The notes under the pieces are model-generated. The model had not been told where the DNA came from. It made no database searches and saw nothing but the letters and a program-made list of their open reading frames with translations. Below, one piece after another: positions 35,980 through 45,024 of a stretch of DNA of 64,000 nt; positions within the stretch are counted from its first letter, which is position 1; each line of letters starts with the position of its first letter. Source of the DNA: Mesostigma viride (lineage: Eukaryota > Streptophyta > Mesostigmatophyceae > Mesostigmatales > Mesostigmataceae); NCBI GenBank assembly GCA_009746045.1, contig RPFO01000253.1, positions 434,001 to 498,000 on the forward strand. The letters run 5' to 3'. Made by a program: the position numbers and the translations under genes.

Positions 35980-36739
35980 GCGGTTCGGGCTGTCCCCCAC
36001 GGCACTGGCCGTCTCCCACGGCAAACGAAAAGTTTGAAAAGTTCGGGCGAACAGGATAGCCCGAACTTTTCAGGATAGCCCGAACTTTTCAGAGCCTCCC
36101 ACGCGAAAACGAAAAGTTTCAAAAAGTTTTGGCTCTGATTCCCACGGCAAATGAAAAGTTTGAAAAGTTCGGGCTATGGTTCGGGCGAACGCAAAATCGC
36201 CCGAACCGCCAACTTAGTTCCCACTGGCGGGGGTGTGCACGGGTAGGGGTGTGTATATCCTTTGTGTTGGTTTGCTAACACATAAAATATGGGTATGGTT
36301 GCTAACACATAAAATATAGGTAGGGTTGCTAACACATATTATTATGGGTATGGCTGTATACAGGGTAGTGTGTAGTTGTAAATAATATGTGTTAGGAAGT
36401 GTGTTCAAATAATATGTGTTAGGAAGCATGTGCAATATTTTATGTGTTAGGAAAGGAAGGTAGAGTATATACGAAAGTGCAGTGCACCCCGTCCGGTGGG
36501 GACTAAGTTGGCGGTTCGTGCTATTTTTCGTTCGCCCGAACCTTCGCCCGAACTTTTCAAACTTTTCATTTGCCGTGGGACTCAGAGCCAAAACTTTTCA
36601 AAACTTTTGGTTTTCCCGTGGGAGGTTTTGAAAAGTTCGGGCTATCGCGAAAAGTTCGGGCGAACAGGATAGCCCGAACTTTTCAAACTTTTCATTTTCC
36701 GTGGGATTCGTCGAGTGTCGTGGGGGATAGCCCGAACCG
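35980..36739. mobile_element. Foldback (long-TIR) element, copy 2
   Basis: About 760 bp with inverted arms of roughly 250 bp (35980-36245 and 36485-36739). Both outer ends read GGTTCGGGCT(G/A)TCCCCCACG in opposite senses. Arms contain repeated AAAAGTTCGGGC, GGATAGCCCGAAC and TTCCCACGGCAAATGAAAAG. The loop has TTGCTAACACATAAAATAT direct repeats and TATGTGTTAGG in reverse. Same family as 6298-6905, and the two copies bracket the viral island. Confidence 0.8.
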
Positions 36740-37080
36740 TTCGCCCGAACCGTTCGCCCGAACCGTTCGCCCGCCCCGGCCGGCGGTGTGCGGCCGCTTT
36801 CCGGCGTCAGCGCGCCGACTCAGCACTGACTCGACCCGGATTCGGCCCGCGGGCGCTTGTCACGTGCCGTAACCGTCGGCTGCCGGCCCGCGGCTGTCGG
36901 AACCGGCGCCTGTCGGCCCGCGCAGTCCCGTGCCCCGGTGACTGCTGGCGCCTGTCACCGACGGCACTTACTGCTGGCGGCGGTCACCTGCCGGATCTTG
37001 CAGCTACTAGCCCGCGCCTGTCAGTTGCGGCACCCCTCGGCCCGCGCCTGTCGTCCCGCGCAGTCCCATGCAGAGCTGAC
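36740..37080. other. GC-rich gene-free stretch with short repeats
   Basis: Starts with four CGAACCGTTCGCC-type repeats continuing from the foldback element, then imperfect repeats of CTGTCGGCCCGCGC. A long ORF crosses it only because stops are rare in the repeat; no gene is supported. Confidence 0.5.
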
Positions 37081-37500
37081 TACTGGCGTCTGTCACCCAT
37101 GCGAGTTGCTGCTGGCGTCTGTCACCCACGCGAGTTGCCGCTGGCGTCTGTCACTCATGCGAGTTGCTGCTGGCGCCCGTCACCCATGCGAGTTGCTGCT
37201 GGCGCCCGTCACTCATGCGAGTTGCTGCTGGCGCCCGTCACTCATGCGAGTTGCTGCTGGCGCCCGTCACTCATGCGAGTTGCTGCTGGCGCCCGTCACT
37301 CATGCGAGTTGCTGCTGGCGCCCGTCACTCATGCGAGTTGCTGCTGGCGCCCGTCACCCATGCGAGTTGCCGCTGGCGCCCGTCACCTATGCGAGTTGCT
37401 GCTGGCGCCCGTCACCCATGCGAGTTGCCGCTGGCGCCCGTCACTCATGCGAGTTGCTGCTGGCGCCCGTCACCCATGCGAGTTGTGGCTGGCGTCTGAC
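37081..37500. repeat. 29-bp tandem repeat array (about 14 units)
   Basis: Unit GCGAGTTGCTGCTGGCGCCC plus GTCACTCAT, 29 bp, about 14 copies with small variants (CTGTCACCCAC, GTCACCTAT). There are no spacers, so it is not a CRISPR. Because 29 is not a multiple of 3 and the unit lacks stops, it gives repeat-driven ORFs in several frames, not real genes. Confidence 0.85.
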
Positions 37501-37676
37501 ACCTGTCTAAACCAGCGCCTGTCGGCCCGCCGCCTGTCCGATCCGGCGCCTGTCGGCCCGCGCGTGCTGCCGGGGCTGTCTAAGTCCGCGAGTCCGCGCC
37601 GCCGGGCTATCTATGTGGGGCTCATTGTGGGGACTTTATAAGGAAAACAATCCAAGCTTTATTAGTACTGCACCAT

Positions 37677-38345
37677 TCACATATCCTCATAGGCAGCAGC
37701 CAGCAGGCTCTTCTCGGGGCTGTACACAAAGTACGGGGCCTCCGAAAGGTGTTTTGCGCGGCCCAAATCGATCAGCACTTCGATCAAAGGGTCCGCAGCG
37801 CACAAGGGGCACCACATGCCGCGCTTGCCGCTCTTTTCTATGGTCTGCACAGCGCAATCCACACACACACCGTGGATATGGATATGCTCCTGAGGGTCCT
37901 CCCCTCCGCTGGCATCCTGCTGCGGATCCAGCAGGAAATCGGTGTGCTTCTTGCACACGCCGCAAGTAACAGGCCCCCGCACACTGGCAGCCCTGTTCTG
38001 TGCAGGCGGTTCTGCGCGCGCGCTCTTCCCAAAAACGCCCGAATCGCAGAGGAAGGCGCCCACCGATGCGGCATTCTCGCAGAAAATCTCGCCGCCCGGC
38101 AGCACTTGGATATCGTGCATGTGCGCGTCCCGCTTGTACTGCTCATCGAATTCGTGCGTGTTTGCGTGCCCCTGCTTGGTTTTCACAGCCCCCAGGAACT
38201 TTGCCACCTTGTCCTCGGTGTCCCGCTGTTTCAGGTACACCTTCATGGCGGGGGACTGCTCGCCATTGCCGTTTGCAGGCGGCTGGCGCTTGGCAGGAGG
38301 GGCATCCGTTGCCGCCATAGCCGGCTTATCGCGGGAGGGCTCCAT
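37677..38345 (-). CDS. RING-like cysteine-rich intronless protein
   Basis: 222 residues, ATG at 38345. The N-terminal half is charged and possibly disordered (PAKRQPPANGNGEQSP). The C-terminal half has TCGVCKK..., HIHGVCVDCAVQ and MWCPLC, Cys/His pairs consistent with a RING or RING-like finger (C-x2-C ... H-x-C ... C-x2-C). Could be an E3-type partner for the F-box-like proteins; not shown. Divergent from the MYND gene across a shared promoter; AATAAAG lies just past the stop. Confidence 0.65.
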   Translation of the reverse strand: MEPSRDKPAMAATDAPPAKRQPPANGNGEQSPAMKVYLKQRDTEDKVAKFLGAVKTKQGHANTHEFDEQYKRDAHMHDIQVLPGGEIFCENAASVGAFLCDSGVFGKSARAEPPAQNRAASVRGPVTCGVCKKHTDFLLDPQQDASGGEDPQEHIHIHGVCVDCAVQTIEKSGKRGMWCPLCAADPLIEVLIDLGRAKHLSEAPYFVYSPEKSLLAAAYEDM

Positions 38346-38850
38346 TGCAGTGAGAGGAGTTGGTTTTGAGTGGTGCTGGGCGGATTGGGACCCCCAAACG
38401 CCCGCCTCCGCCTTTTATCCCTTCCCAACCCCGCGCGAAGCGCGCGACACCCACGACAGTCCAATGGGAGTCCGCCGCGCGTCACGCGGGCACGACACGG
38501 CGGCATATACCCACGAATATTCCAAGCGGACCAATGGGACGCTGCCACGTGGCGAAGGCGCGGCGCTCACGCGGAATATCCGTGAGAATATTCCCGGCGC
38601 GGCGCGCTTCTGGAAGGCGCGGCGCTTCCACGGGATATTCATGGGAATATTCCCGGCGCGGCGCCCTTCTAGAAGGCGCGGCGCTCCGTGGATATTCCGT
38701 GGGAATATTCCTTCCCGCCAATCCGGTCCTGCCGCGTGGCACGGGACTATTGGGCGGGGCGGGTGGGGTGCGGGCACATAAGCGGAGGAGGGCGAGTTTG
38801 GCAGCCAAACCACGCCAATCCGCACGAGCACGCACAGACTGTCAGCCGCT
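38346..38850. promoter_or_regulatory. Bidirectional promoter rich in heat-shock-element-like palindromes
   Basis: Contains at least four GAATATTC or GATATTC(C/A) sites, TTCTGGAAG and TTCTAGAAG (both fit nTTCnnGAAn, the heat-shock element half-pair), CCACGTGGC at about 38548, and repeated GGCGCGGCGC. Core elements: ATAAAAGGCGGAGG for the minus gene (about 38418-38405) and CATAAGCGGAGGA for the plus gene (about 38777), both like TATAAAAGCGGAGT upstream of 7163. Confidence 0.6.
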
Positions 38851-39645
38851 ATGGATTCCACCCCTCTGATTGCCAATGAGCTCCCTCAGGATCACTCCGA
38901 CCTGTTTGCGGAGTTGTGCGGGGGCTGGTACCGCTTGGTGGTGCGCAAGGCCATGGAAAACTCCAGCAATTTGTACAGCTGCGTGAATGAGTGGGAAAAG
39001 AAGTTGAAAACCCCCTTTTGCGTGCTGGTTCGTTTCGACTCCTTTACGGCTCTGGATCGCCAGTTGGAGTTTGAATTCATTGACGTACGCACTGCGATCA
39101 GCAGGAAGTACTGCGTTCGCAGTCAGATCCTGTCCCACATTCGCCCTGAGAGCGAGTTCATGCTTCTGTGCGTCCTCCTTCGCGAGAAGAAGGAGGACGA
39201 CGGGTTCATCGACCTGGTTACCAGGATTGGCCTGTCCTTCCGCGTGCCCAAGGACGCGGACAAGATCGTTGCGAGGACGGCGTTTCCCTATACCCGCCCC
39301 TGCGAGAAGGTGGTGATCACAGTGCGCACGCCCATTTTGGACAGCCCCATTGGTCCTTTCCCCGAGTCGGTTCGCGGTTTCTGCGCTGCGCCGGGGTGTG
39401 AGAAGAAGGGCAAGAGAGAGGTGAAGCGCAGGTGCGCCAGCTGCCAGGATGCGCGGTACTGCTCCCGCGAGTGCCAGGTTGCGCACTGGAAGATCCACAA
39501 GGCGGACTGCACTCTGCTCACCCACGTGTGGACTTGCACCTCTGGTGTGAAGTTCCCCCTGCGCGGGGACACTCTGCGTGTGAAAGACGATTGCACTGGG
39601 TTTGAGGGCCGCCAGACGCCCTGCCTGCGCATGTACAACCGCTAA
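38851..39645 (+). CDS. MYND zinc-finger intronless protein
   Basis: 264 residues from ATG 38851. A helical N-terminal domain without a known name is followed near residue 180 by a complete MYND finger: CAAPGCEKK...RCASCQDARYCSRECQVAHWKIHKADC, with all seven Cys and the His in place. MYND fingers usually recruit proline-rich partners. No SET domain. Intronless and in the same promoter class as the F-box-like genes. A short CAGGC..GCCTG hairpin lies just after the stop. Confidence 0.75.
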   Translation: MDSTPLIANELPQDHSDLFAELCGGWYRLVVRKAMENSSNLYSCVNEWEKKLKTPFCVLVRFDSFTALDRQLEFEFIDVRTAISRKYCVRSQILSHIRPESEFMLLCVLLREKKEDDGFIDLVTRIGLSFRVPKDADKIVARTAFPYTRPCEKVVITVRTPILDSPIGPFPESVRGFCAAPGCEKKGKREVKRRCASCQDARYCSRECQVAHWKIHKADCTLLTHVWTCTSGVKFPLRGDTLRVKDDCTGFEGRQTPCLRMYNR

Positions 39646-39679
39646 ACAGCCAGGCCTGCGTGCCTGCAAAGGGGTCTAG

Positions 39680-41100
39680 GAATCGGATTTCTTTGAAAAG
39701 AGTTTCTCGAAGTGAGGCGGGGAATAAGGCCGCTCACGGGAGCCGCCTGGATGGTCGGCTGAACCGGGCGGGTTTGGCAGATGTAACCGGATTTGGCTAA
39801 TGGCTGGCGACCTGGAATTGTTAGTAGGGGCAGTGGCCCTATTGTGCTACAATCTCGAAACAATCTTATGCTTAAAGTTTGACAGGGCCGGGTTTGTTGA
39901 ACCGGTTTGTTGAATGATAATTAGAACCTTTCGGAAAGGGTATTTGATTGGTTGTTGTTTTTGTGGTACGGTAGGTGTCGCTGCATTCTCAGGTTGGCGT
40001 GTTAAGTTAAGCTCGGTTGCTGATGTCAGCCCCGTGCTAGGGCAGTTTGACTACTTTGGCGGCGTAATGACATTGTTGTGGTCTTTTTTCTTGTAAACGT
40101 TGGCTGAGCGCCGACGGCTGAGGCTATGGCGGTACAAGAAGTGCCTCACCAGCCTTGCGCTCAGCATGGGTGCGGGGCTAAAATTTGTTAACCAAATTTC
40201 CGGCATCCATAATCCCTGGCTGCTTAAGGCGGTTGGGATTCATGGCTGCCACTGGCCCGGAATTAATGTCCGGGTGATCGGGGTTTAAATGCGAAGCGGG
40301 GGCTGATGCATTATTTAATGGCTGGTTTGTTTGAAAGAAACGGCCAGCTGGCCGGGTTGGGCAAGGGCTAGCTTGCTTGATGGTTCCGTACCTGGGGATG
40401 CTTGCGCCTCGGGTTGGGCTGTCGGCAGGCTGGCCTGCCTTTGAGTTGTCTCGTACCTGGAAATGCTTGCATTCCGGGTTGGGCTTGGCTTGAGGGCCGC
40501 CGCGGCTCGGGGGGGTAAAAAATTTAAGTCACCGTTGTGGGACACGGAGCCTCGGCGCAGGAGGCAAGGGCTGAAAGCCAACTTGATTTCGTAATCAGTG
40601 GTATTTCCACTTTTTTGTACGGAAGGAGTGTTTATGTGCTCGGCACTAGGTTGGTTGCTCTTCAAAAAAGTTGTAAACTGGGCGTCGGCTGGAATCAGCG
40701 GCGCCAGTCAGCAGCTTTTGCTTTGACTTTGTGTTCCGCGACAGCACCCCTTAGCGGACCAGAGAAGAGGTCGGCAACGAGGTCAGCGGGGGCCCCCGAG
40801 TGGGGTCAAAAATGCGAGCTGTGTCGATTGACAGTGCATGAATTTTTGTGCATTCACAGTCGCTGGGAATTAAATCTGTTTTCTGGCAACGGAGAGCGCC
40901 CATCGCGACAGGACAGCTTTTGACGGGAAAGGAAATGGTGCTTCTTTAGCGGACCGGAGGGCCAGGAAGGGGAGGTTGGGTAATCGCGAGCCATGCCTAA
41001 GGAGTTCTTAATAGCGGTTCTGTAACCGCTACCTGTCTGTATGCATCTACTTATTGTTTTAACAAAGATGCTGGTGACTATGGTGAGCAAACGGGTGTAT
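39680..41100. repeat. Tandem repeat unit 1 (1421 bp), full-length form
   Basis: The first 415 bp (39680-40094) and last ~123 bp (40978-41100) recur almost exactly in the next unit. The ~880 bp between them occur only here. An inverted repeat AGCGGTT-ctgt-AACCGCT is near the end. No coding potential is convincing: a 60-codon ORF in the shared part is repeated only because the DNA is. Unit identity unknown. Confidence 0.75.
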
Positions 41101-41679
41101 GAATCGGATTTCTTTGAAAAGAGTTTCTCGAAGTGAGGCGGGGAATAAGGCCGCTCACGGGAGCCGCCTGGATGGTCGGCTGAACCGGGCGGGTTTGGCA
41201 GATGTAACCGGATTTGGCTAATGGCTGGCGACCTGGAATTGTTAGTAGGGGCAGTGGCCCTATTGTGCTACAATCTCGAAACAATCTTATGCTTAAAGTT
41301 TGACAGGGCCGGGTTTGTTGAACCGGTTTGTTGAATGATAATTAGAACCTTTCGGAAAGGGTATTTGATTGGTTGTTGTTTTTGTGGTACGGTAGGTGTC
41401 GCTGCATTCTCAGGTTGGCGTGTTAAGTTAAGCTCGGTTGCTGATGTCAGCCCCGTGCTAGGGCAGTTTGACTACTTTGGCGGCGTAGTGACATTGTTGT
41501 GGTCTTTTTTCTTGTCCCACCCACCCACCCTCTTTGGTGGCCTGGTCTGCGCGGGTAATCGCGAGCCATGCCTAAGGAGTTCTTAATAGCGGTTCTGTAA
41601 CCGCTACCTGTCTGTATGCATCTACTTATTGTTTTAACAAAGATGCTGGTGACTATGGTGAGCAAACGGGTGTATGAAT
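41101..41679. repeat. Tandem repeat unit 2 (579 bp), internally deleted form
   Basis: Starts with the same GAATCGGATTTC head as unit 1 and ends with the same AACGGGTGTAT tail, but the central part is replaced by about 37 bp (CCCACCCACC-rich). It follows unit 1 with no gap. The pair could be a full and a deletion-derivative mobile element, or a local duplication followed by a deletion. Confidence 0.7.
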
Positions 41680-42024
41680 GGCCTATTCCTTATTATTCTT
41701 ATTGTAATGAAATGACATTTTCCTTATGTGCATGGGACTTGAACTATTCCAATGAGTCATATAGCAACTAGGCCCATAGAATAACACTGCCGCCTGTCAC
41801 CCACGCCACTGCCTGCTGCCACCCGTCACCCACGGCACTGTATGCTGTCGTCTGCCTGTCTCGTGGTGACGGGCGCCAGCATACTATACTATATATTCCG
41901 CGAGTCCGCGCCGCCGGTCTATTTCCTAGTGCATTGGATGATGGAACAAGGTTGGTAGGAAATGGGCTTTGGTTATTCATGAATAGTCACTTTCTATTCA
42001 CCAAGTCCTCTTTTCCCAGGAGGA
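41680..42024. other. Gene-free 3' region of the F-box-like gene
   Basis: Contains GTCACCCACG repeats (41795-41835) and GTCCGCGAGTCCGCGCCGCC near 41900, which also occurs downstream of the RING-like gene near 37.58-37.61 kb. A 7-bp hairpin TGAATAG..CTATTCA at 41980-42000 lies just beyond the stop of the minus-strand gene at 42025. Confidence 0.5.
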
Positions 42025-42633
42025 TCATGCCCACATGACATACACGACAAACTGCTTCAGGCAGCTCCCCACGCACAAATTGGCCAGCTGGAAGCTGAGC
42101 CCGCCAAACTCCAGGAGGCCGGCGGCCACGTAGGCATCGCGGATGCAGTGGAGAAGCTGCAAGGCGCGCGCTTCCGGCGTGAACTGGTTGTCGGGGGAGG
42201 GCAGGGAGGCAATGAAGTCGTCCTTGGCGGCCCTTGCGCCCTCACAGGGCTGCAAGTCCATGGACCGCAGGAGTTCCTCAACGAAATGTGTGTAGACCCA
42301 CTCCATCTCGTGCTTCCTGGTGCACTCTCGCTCAAAGATGAGCGACTCGTTTAGTGGCAGCGTGGCCACGGAGAGCGACTTGATGATATCGTGCAACTCA
42401 GGGCCGTGGTGGTTCTCGAGGATGGGGTTCTGCCTAACCCCGTGATCGAGGCGTGCGACGCACTCATTCATCAGCATCTGCCTCAGATCATTCACAAGGT
42501 TCTCCTTTTCCCCTTTGACACCATCCCACACCTGCTGCATGGCCTTGTCGACACCACACCCATAGGGCCATGCCAAGCGCACGATATTGTGCGCAATTTC
42601 TGCTGGCAGGCTGTTGAAAGATGCAGCGGCCAT
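42025..42633 (-). CDS. F-box-like intronless protein, copy 2
   Basis: 202 residues, ATG at 42633. The head MAAASFNSLPAEIAHNIVRL then AWPYGCGVDKAMQQVWD matches 3858-4493 strongly over the first 40 residues. The remainder has drifted but keeps the helical, charged character and the AAKDDFIASLPSPDNQF block also seen in 7163-7834. It is therefore the third member of one paralogous family within 40 kb. F-box role inferred from LPAEI motif. Confidence 0.65.
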   Translation of the reverse strand: MAAASFNSLPAEIAHNIVRLAWPYGCGVDKAMQQVWDGVKGEKENLVNDLRQMLMNECVARLDHGVRQNPILENHHGPELHDIIKSLSVATLPLNESLIFERECTRKHEMEWVYTHFVEELLRSMDLQPCEGARAAKDDFIASLPSPDNQFTPEARALQLLHCIRDAYVAAGLLEFGGLSFQLANLCVGSCLKQFVVYVMWA

Positions 42634-42960
42634 GGATTCTTGCTTTGGTGCTAGGGGTTGTGTGGGAGCAGGCGAGAAGTGCCCACCTTGGCGAGGGGCC
42701 GGACCTTAGTACCCCACCCGACGGCATCTCCGTGGAATATTCCATCCGACGGCATATTCCTGGGAATATTCCGTGCGGCGCGACGCTCCCACGGGACTGG
42801 CGCGACGCCATGCCACGTGTCGACTGTCTGTAGGGTGGGCCGCGCCACAAGCGCCACGCGGTAGTCTCCCACGAAGGTGTATAGACTGCCACGTGGCTGG
42901 GAGCGTGCCACGTCACTCCCATCCAATTCCACGTAGTACACGGCACGCAGACTTAGTCCA
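42634..42960 (-). promoter_or_regulatory. Promoter of the F-box-like gene at 42 kb
   Basis: Carries two GGAATATTCC palindromes (about 42734 and 42762), CCACGTGTCG, GCCACGTGGC near 42889, and CCACGTCAC. A GCAGGCGAGAAGTGCCCAC segment near 42668 is repeated almost exactly at about 4535, in the promoter of the other F-box copy, so promoter and gene were duplicated together. Confidence 0.55.
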
Positions 42961-43723
42961 AAGTACTAGAAAGTTGCTATCATATAATACAACGCAAGAT
43001 TGGTTAGCATATTTTAGTAGCTGATAGTACAGATGTGACGAGGATATACTGGGCGTACTTTCACGTAGGTCGTTTTAGTACAGACTATATGAATTTAGTT
43101 CAATCATAGTACCACGCCAGTATATGGTATCATTGTATCTCATGCAAGTATCGTGTAGCAACAATGATGCCACGTGGCAGCCCGGCATGGCATGGCAAGT
43201 AGGTCCGTATGGAAAATGGGGTCACCTTAGGGTTTTGTAGGGTCAGGTACCACGAAACTGCGTATTTTCCGTGCCAAACTGGTACGGCTGGGTGGGCCGT
43301 ATAGTACAAACGACGCATCGTGCGTTCATATTTGTTCATGGGATACGGACGTAGTTCAATTCAATGTCGTGCTACGGTCCGTATCCCGGCCTAGTACCTC
43401 TACGTGCCGGTGCAGCACCGGGCCTTGAGCGAAAAATGGCTTCGGGACTTAGCCATTTTCGCTGAATTCGGGCCCAATTTTGCCCTGAACGCATACGACC
43501 GTTACGAATATAGTTCCCGCACTTGGCGTGCGTCGAACGTACCCCGCGCGCGTCAGAGGACTTTGCCCCATGACCTGGCGTGTACCACGCGTGCGTGTAA
43601 AGACTATGTCCCAAGTTTTCTGTGGCTGTAGTGAAGGGTTGACCAAAGTATGCACGAGGACAGTGAAAAAAGTGCAAACATTTAACGGCTCGACAGATGG
43701 GGACCTGTCGACCCGCACAGGCC
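42961..43723. other. AT-richer gene-free stretch
   Basis: No supported gene. It includes the first copy of a 71-bp repeat (43170-43240) and several GTACCACG/CGTATGG-type short repeats. Short ORFs here have no protein-like features. Confidence 0.5.
43170..43240 (+). repeat. 71-bp direct repeat, left copy
   Basis: Begins CCACGTGGCAG and ends CCTTAGGGTTTTGTAG; differs from the right copy (44954-45024) at only a few positions. The two copies bracket 1.7 kb with the gene at 44117. Confidence 0.8.
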
Positions 43724-44093
43724 CTGCATGGATAAAGGAATTACGTGTTTCCATGGCGGCGAGAATGACGATAATATCCAAAAAGTAATTGTCACGTGCA
43801 AATTCGCATAATTATCTACGAGATATGCTGATCATAACGCAATTGCTGGGTCGAAAAACGATGCAGGAATGAGCACATACGACCTTACTATCGCAGCACC
43901 TGCGCAGGGCCTGCACGGATAACGAATTACGTGTTTCCACGACGACACCCATGTCGACGAAATCGAAGAAGGTAATGCCACGTCCAATAATGCATTATTC
44001 TCTATGAGATATGCCAACCGTAACGCAATTTCAGGGTCGAAAAACAATGCATAAACACGCATACACGGCTTGCCGAACGCAGCACCCATCCAC
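43724..44093 (+). repeat. Two tandem ~185-bp repeats
   Basis: Copies at about 43724-43908 and 43909-44093 share GG(C)CCTGCA(T/C)GGAT, GAATTACGTGTTTCCA, GAGATATGC and TAACGCAATT...GGGTCGAAAAAC(G/A)ATGCA in the same order. They end immediately upstream of the ATG at 44117, so they form the promoter region of that gene. Confidence 0.7.
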
Positions 44094-44116
44094 TGTTCGC
44101 AATCGATACGACGACA

Positions 44117-44860
44117 ATGGCTGCTTGCCGCTCAGGTTGCCGCTCAGGCAGGGCGAACCCTCCCGCCCCTATTCCCCCTAATGTGCCGGTAATCCGCACG
44201 GTCGCGGCGGCACTGCGCCACATCGACAAGGCCAAAGAGAAACTCGAGCGCGTCATGTTCGGCATCGATGAGGAGGTCCGCCCTCACGGACCCATCACGC
44301 CGAACGAGATTAACCGCATCACCGACGCTCGTCGCATGATGCTGGGCGATCAGCCCGGCCCTGTCTACATGCAGGTTGCATGGAGGAGGGGGGGCGTGAC
44401 ATGGGAACCCATGTCGCGTTTCACCGCGGAGTGCAACGCGCCCATAATGCGCCTTTTGAACAACCGCGCGTGGCGCGGCACGCAACAGATGGCGAACGGC
44501 TGGGCGCCAGTCGACAGGGCGTTCCTGGACGACCAATGGCGATTTGAAATCGCACGCCAGATGCGGCGACGTGACCCCCCCAGCCCCAGCCACAGCCTGC
44601 CGGCATCAACGAACATGGTCGCCGGCCCCGCGATCCGGCTAACGCCGGCGACGAGGACAATGCGAGGGGACCTCGTCCTCGCCCCCCCGTGGAGCCAGCC
44701 GTGGAGCCACACGCTGCTGACGGTGACTCTGACTCCGAGGAGGAGGAGGAGGAGGAGGATGTGGACACAGAGAGTGAGGAGGAGGAGGAGTCCTCCGAGG
44801 AGGAGGAGGGAGAGGTCATGCCATAGAGCAACCTCTAGCCCTGAATGGAATGGAATGTAA
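44117..44860 (+). CDS. Intronless protein of unknown family with charged C-terminus
   Basis: About 240 residues from ATG 44117. The N-terminal head is Arg/Cys/Pro-rich. A globular middle (VIRTVAAALRHIDKAKEKLE ... GPITPNEINRITDARRMMLG ... FTAECNAPIMRLLNNRAW) is without known relatives. The C-terminal third is low-complexity DNA (GAG repeats), so its true frame is uncertain. Size, lack of introns and a 3' hairpin group it with the neighbouring accessory genes. Confidence 0.45.
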   Translation: MAACRSGCRSGRANPPAPIPPNVPVIRTVAAALRHIDKAKEKLERVMFGIDEEVRPHGPITPNEINRITDARRMMLGDQPGPVYMQVAWRRGGVTWEPMSRFTAECNAPIMRLLNNRAWRGTQQMANGWAPVDRAFLDDQWRFEIARQMRRRDPPSPSHSLPASTNMVAGPAIRLTPATRTMRGDLVLAPPWSQPWSHTLLTVTLTPRRRRRRRMWTQRVRRRRSPPRRRRERSCHRATSSPEWNGM

Positions 44861-44880
44861 TAATCTGTAATTAAATATTT

Positions 44881-44902
44881 TAATGAAATCTTATTTTCAT
44901 TA
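44881..44902 (+). terminator. 3' hairpin after the gene at 44117
   Basis: TAATGAAA pairs with TTTCATTA across a 6-nt loop, within an A/T-rich stretch just downstream of the coding region. Same type of 3' structure as at 7857-7882. Confidence 0.45.
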
Positions 44903-44953
44903 TGACAATGTGTCTCTGCATGGTAATTTAATTATCCATGATACAATGAGTTT

Positions 44954-45024
44954 CCACGTGGCAGATTGACATGGCATGGCAAGTAGGTCCGTACGGCAAA
45001 TGGGGTCACCTTAGGGTTTTGTAG
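44954..45024 (+). repeat. 71-bp direct repeat, right copy
   Basis: Matches 43170-43240. The truncated chromovirus begins directly after it, so the repeat edge coincides with a rearrangement breakpoint. Confidence 0.8.

Noticed and set aside
37081-37500. Possible CRISPR array (29-bp repeats)
   Set aside because: Repeats are directly adjacent with no unique spacers and lie in a eukaryotic context; this is a minisatellite.
36715-37641. 308-codon ORF
   Set aside because: Translation is mostly the 29-residue repeat generated by the 29-bp minisatellite.
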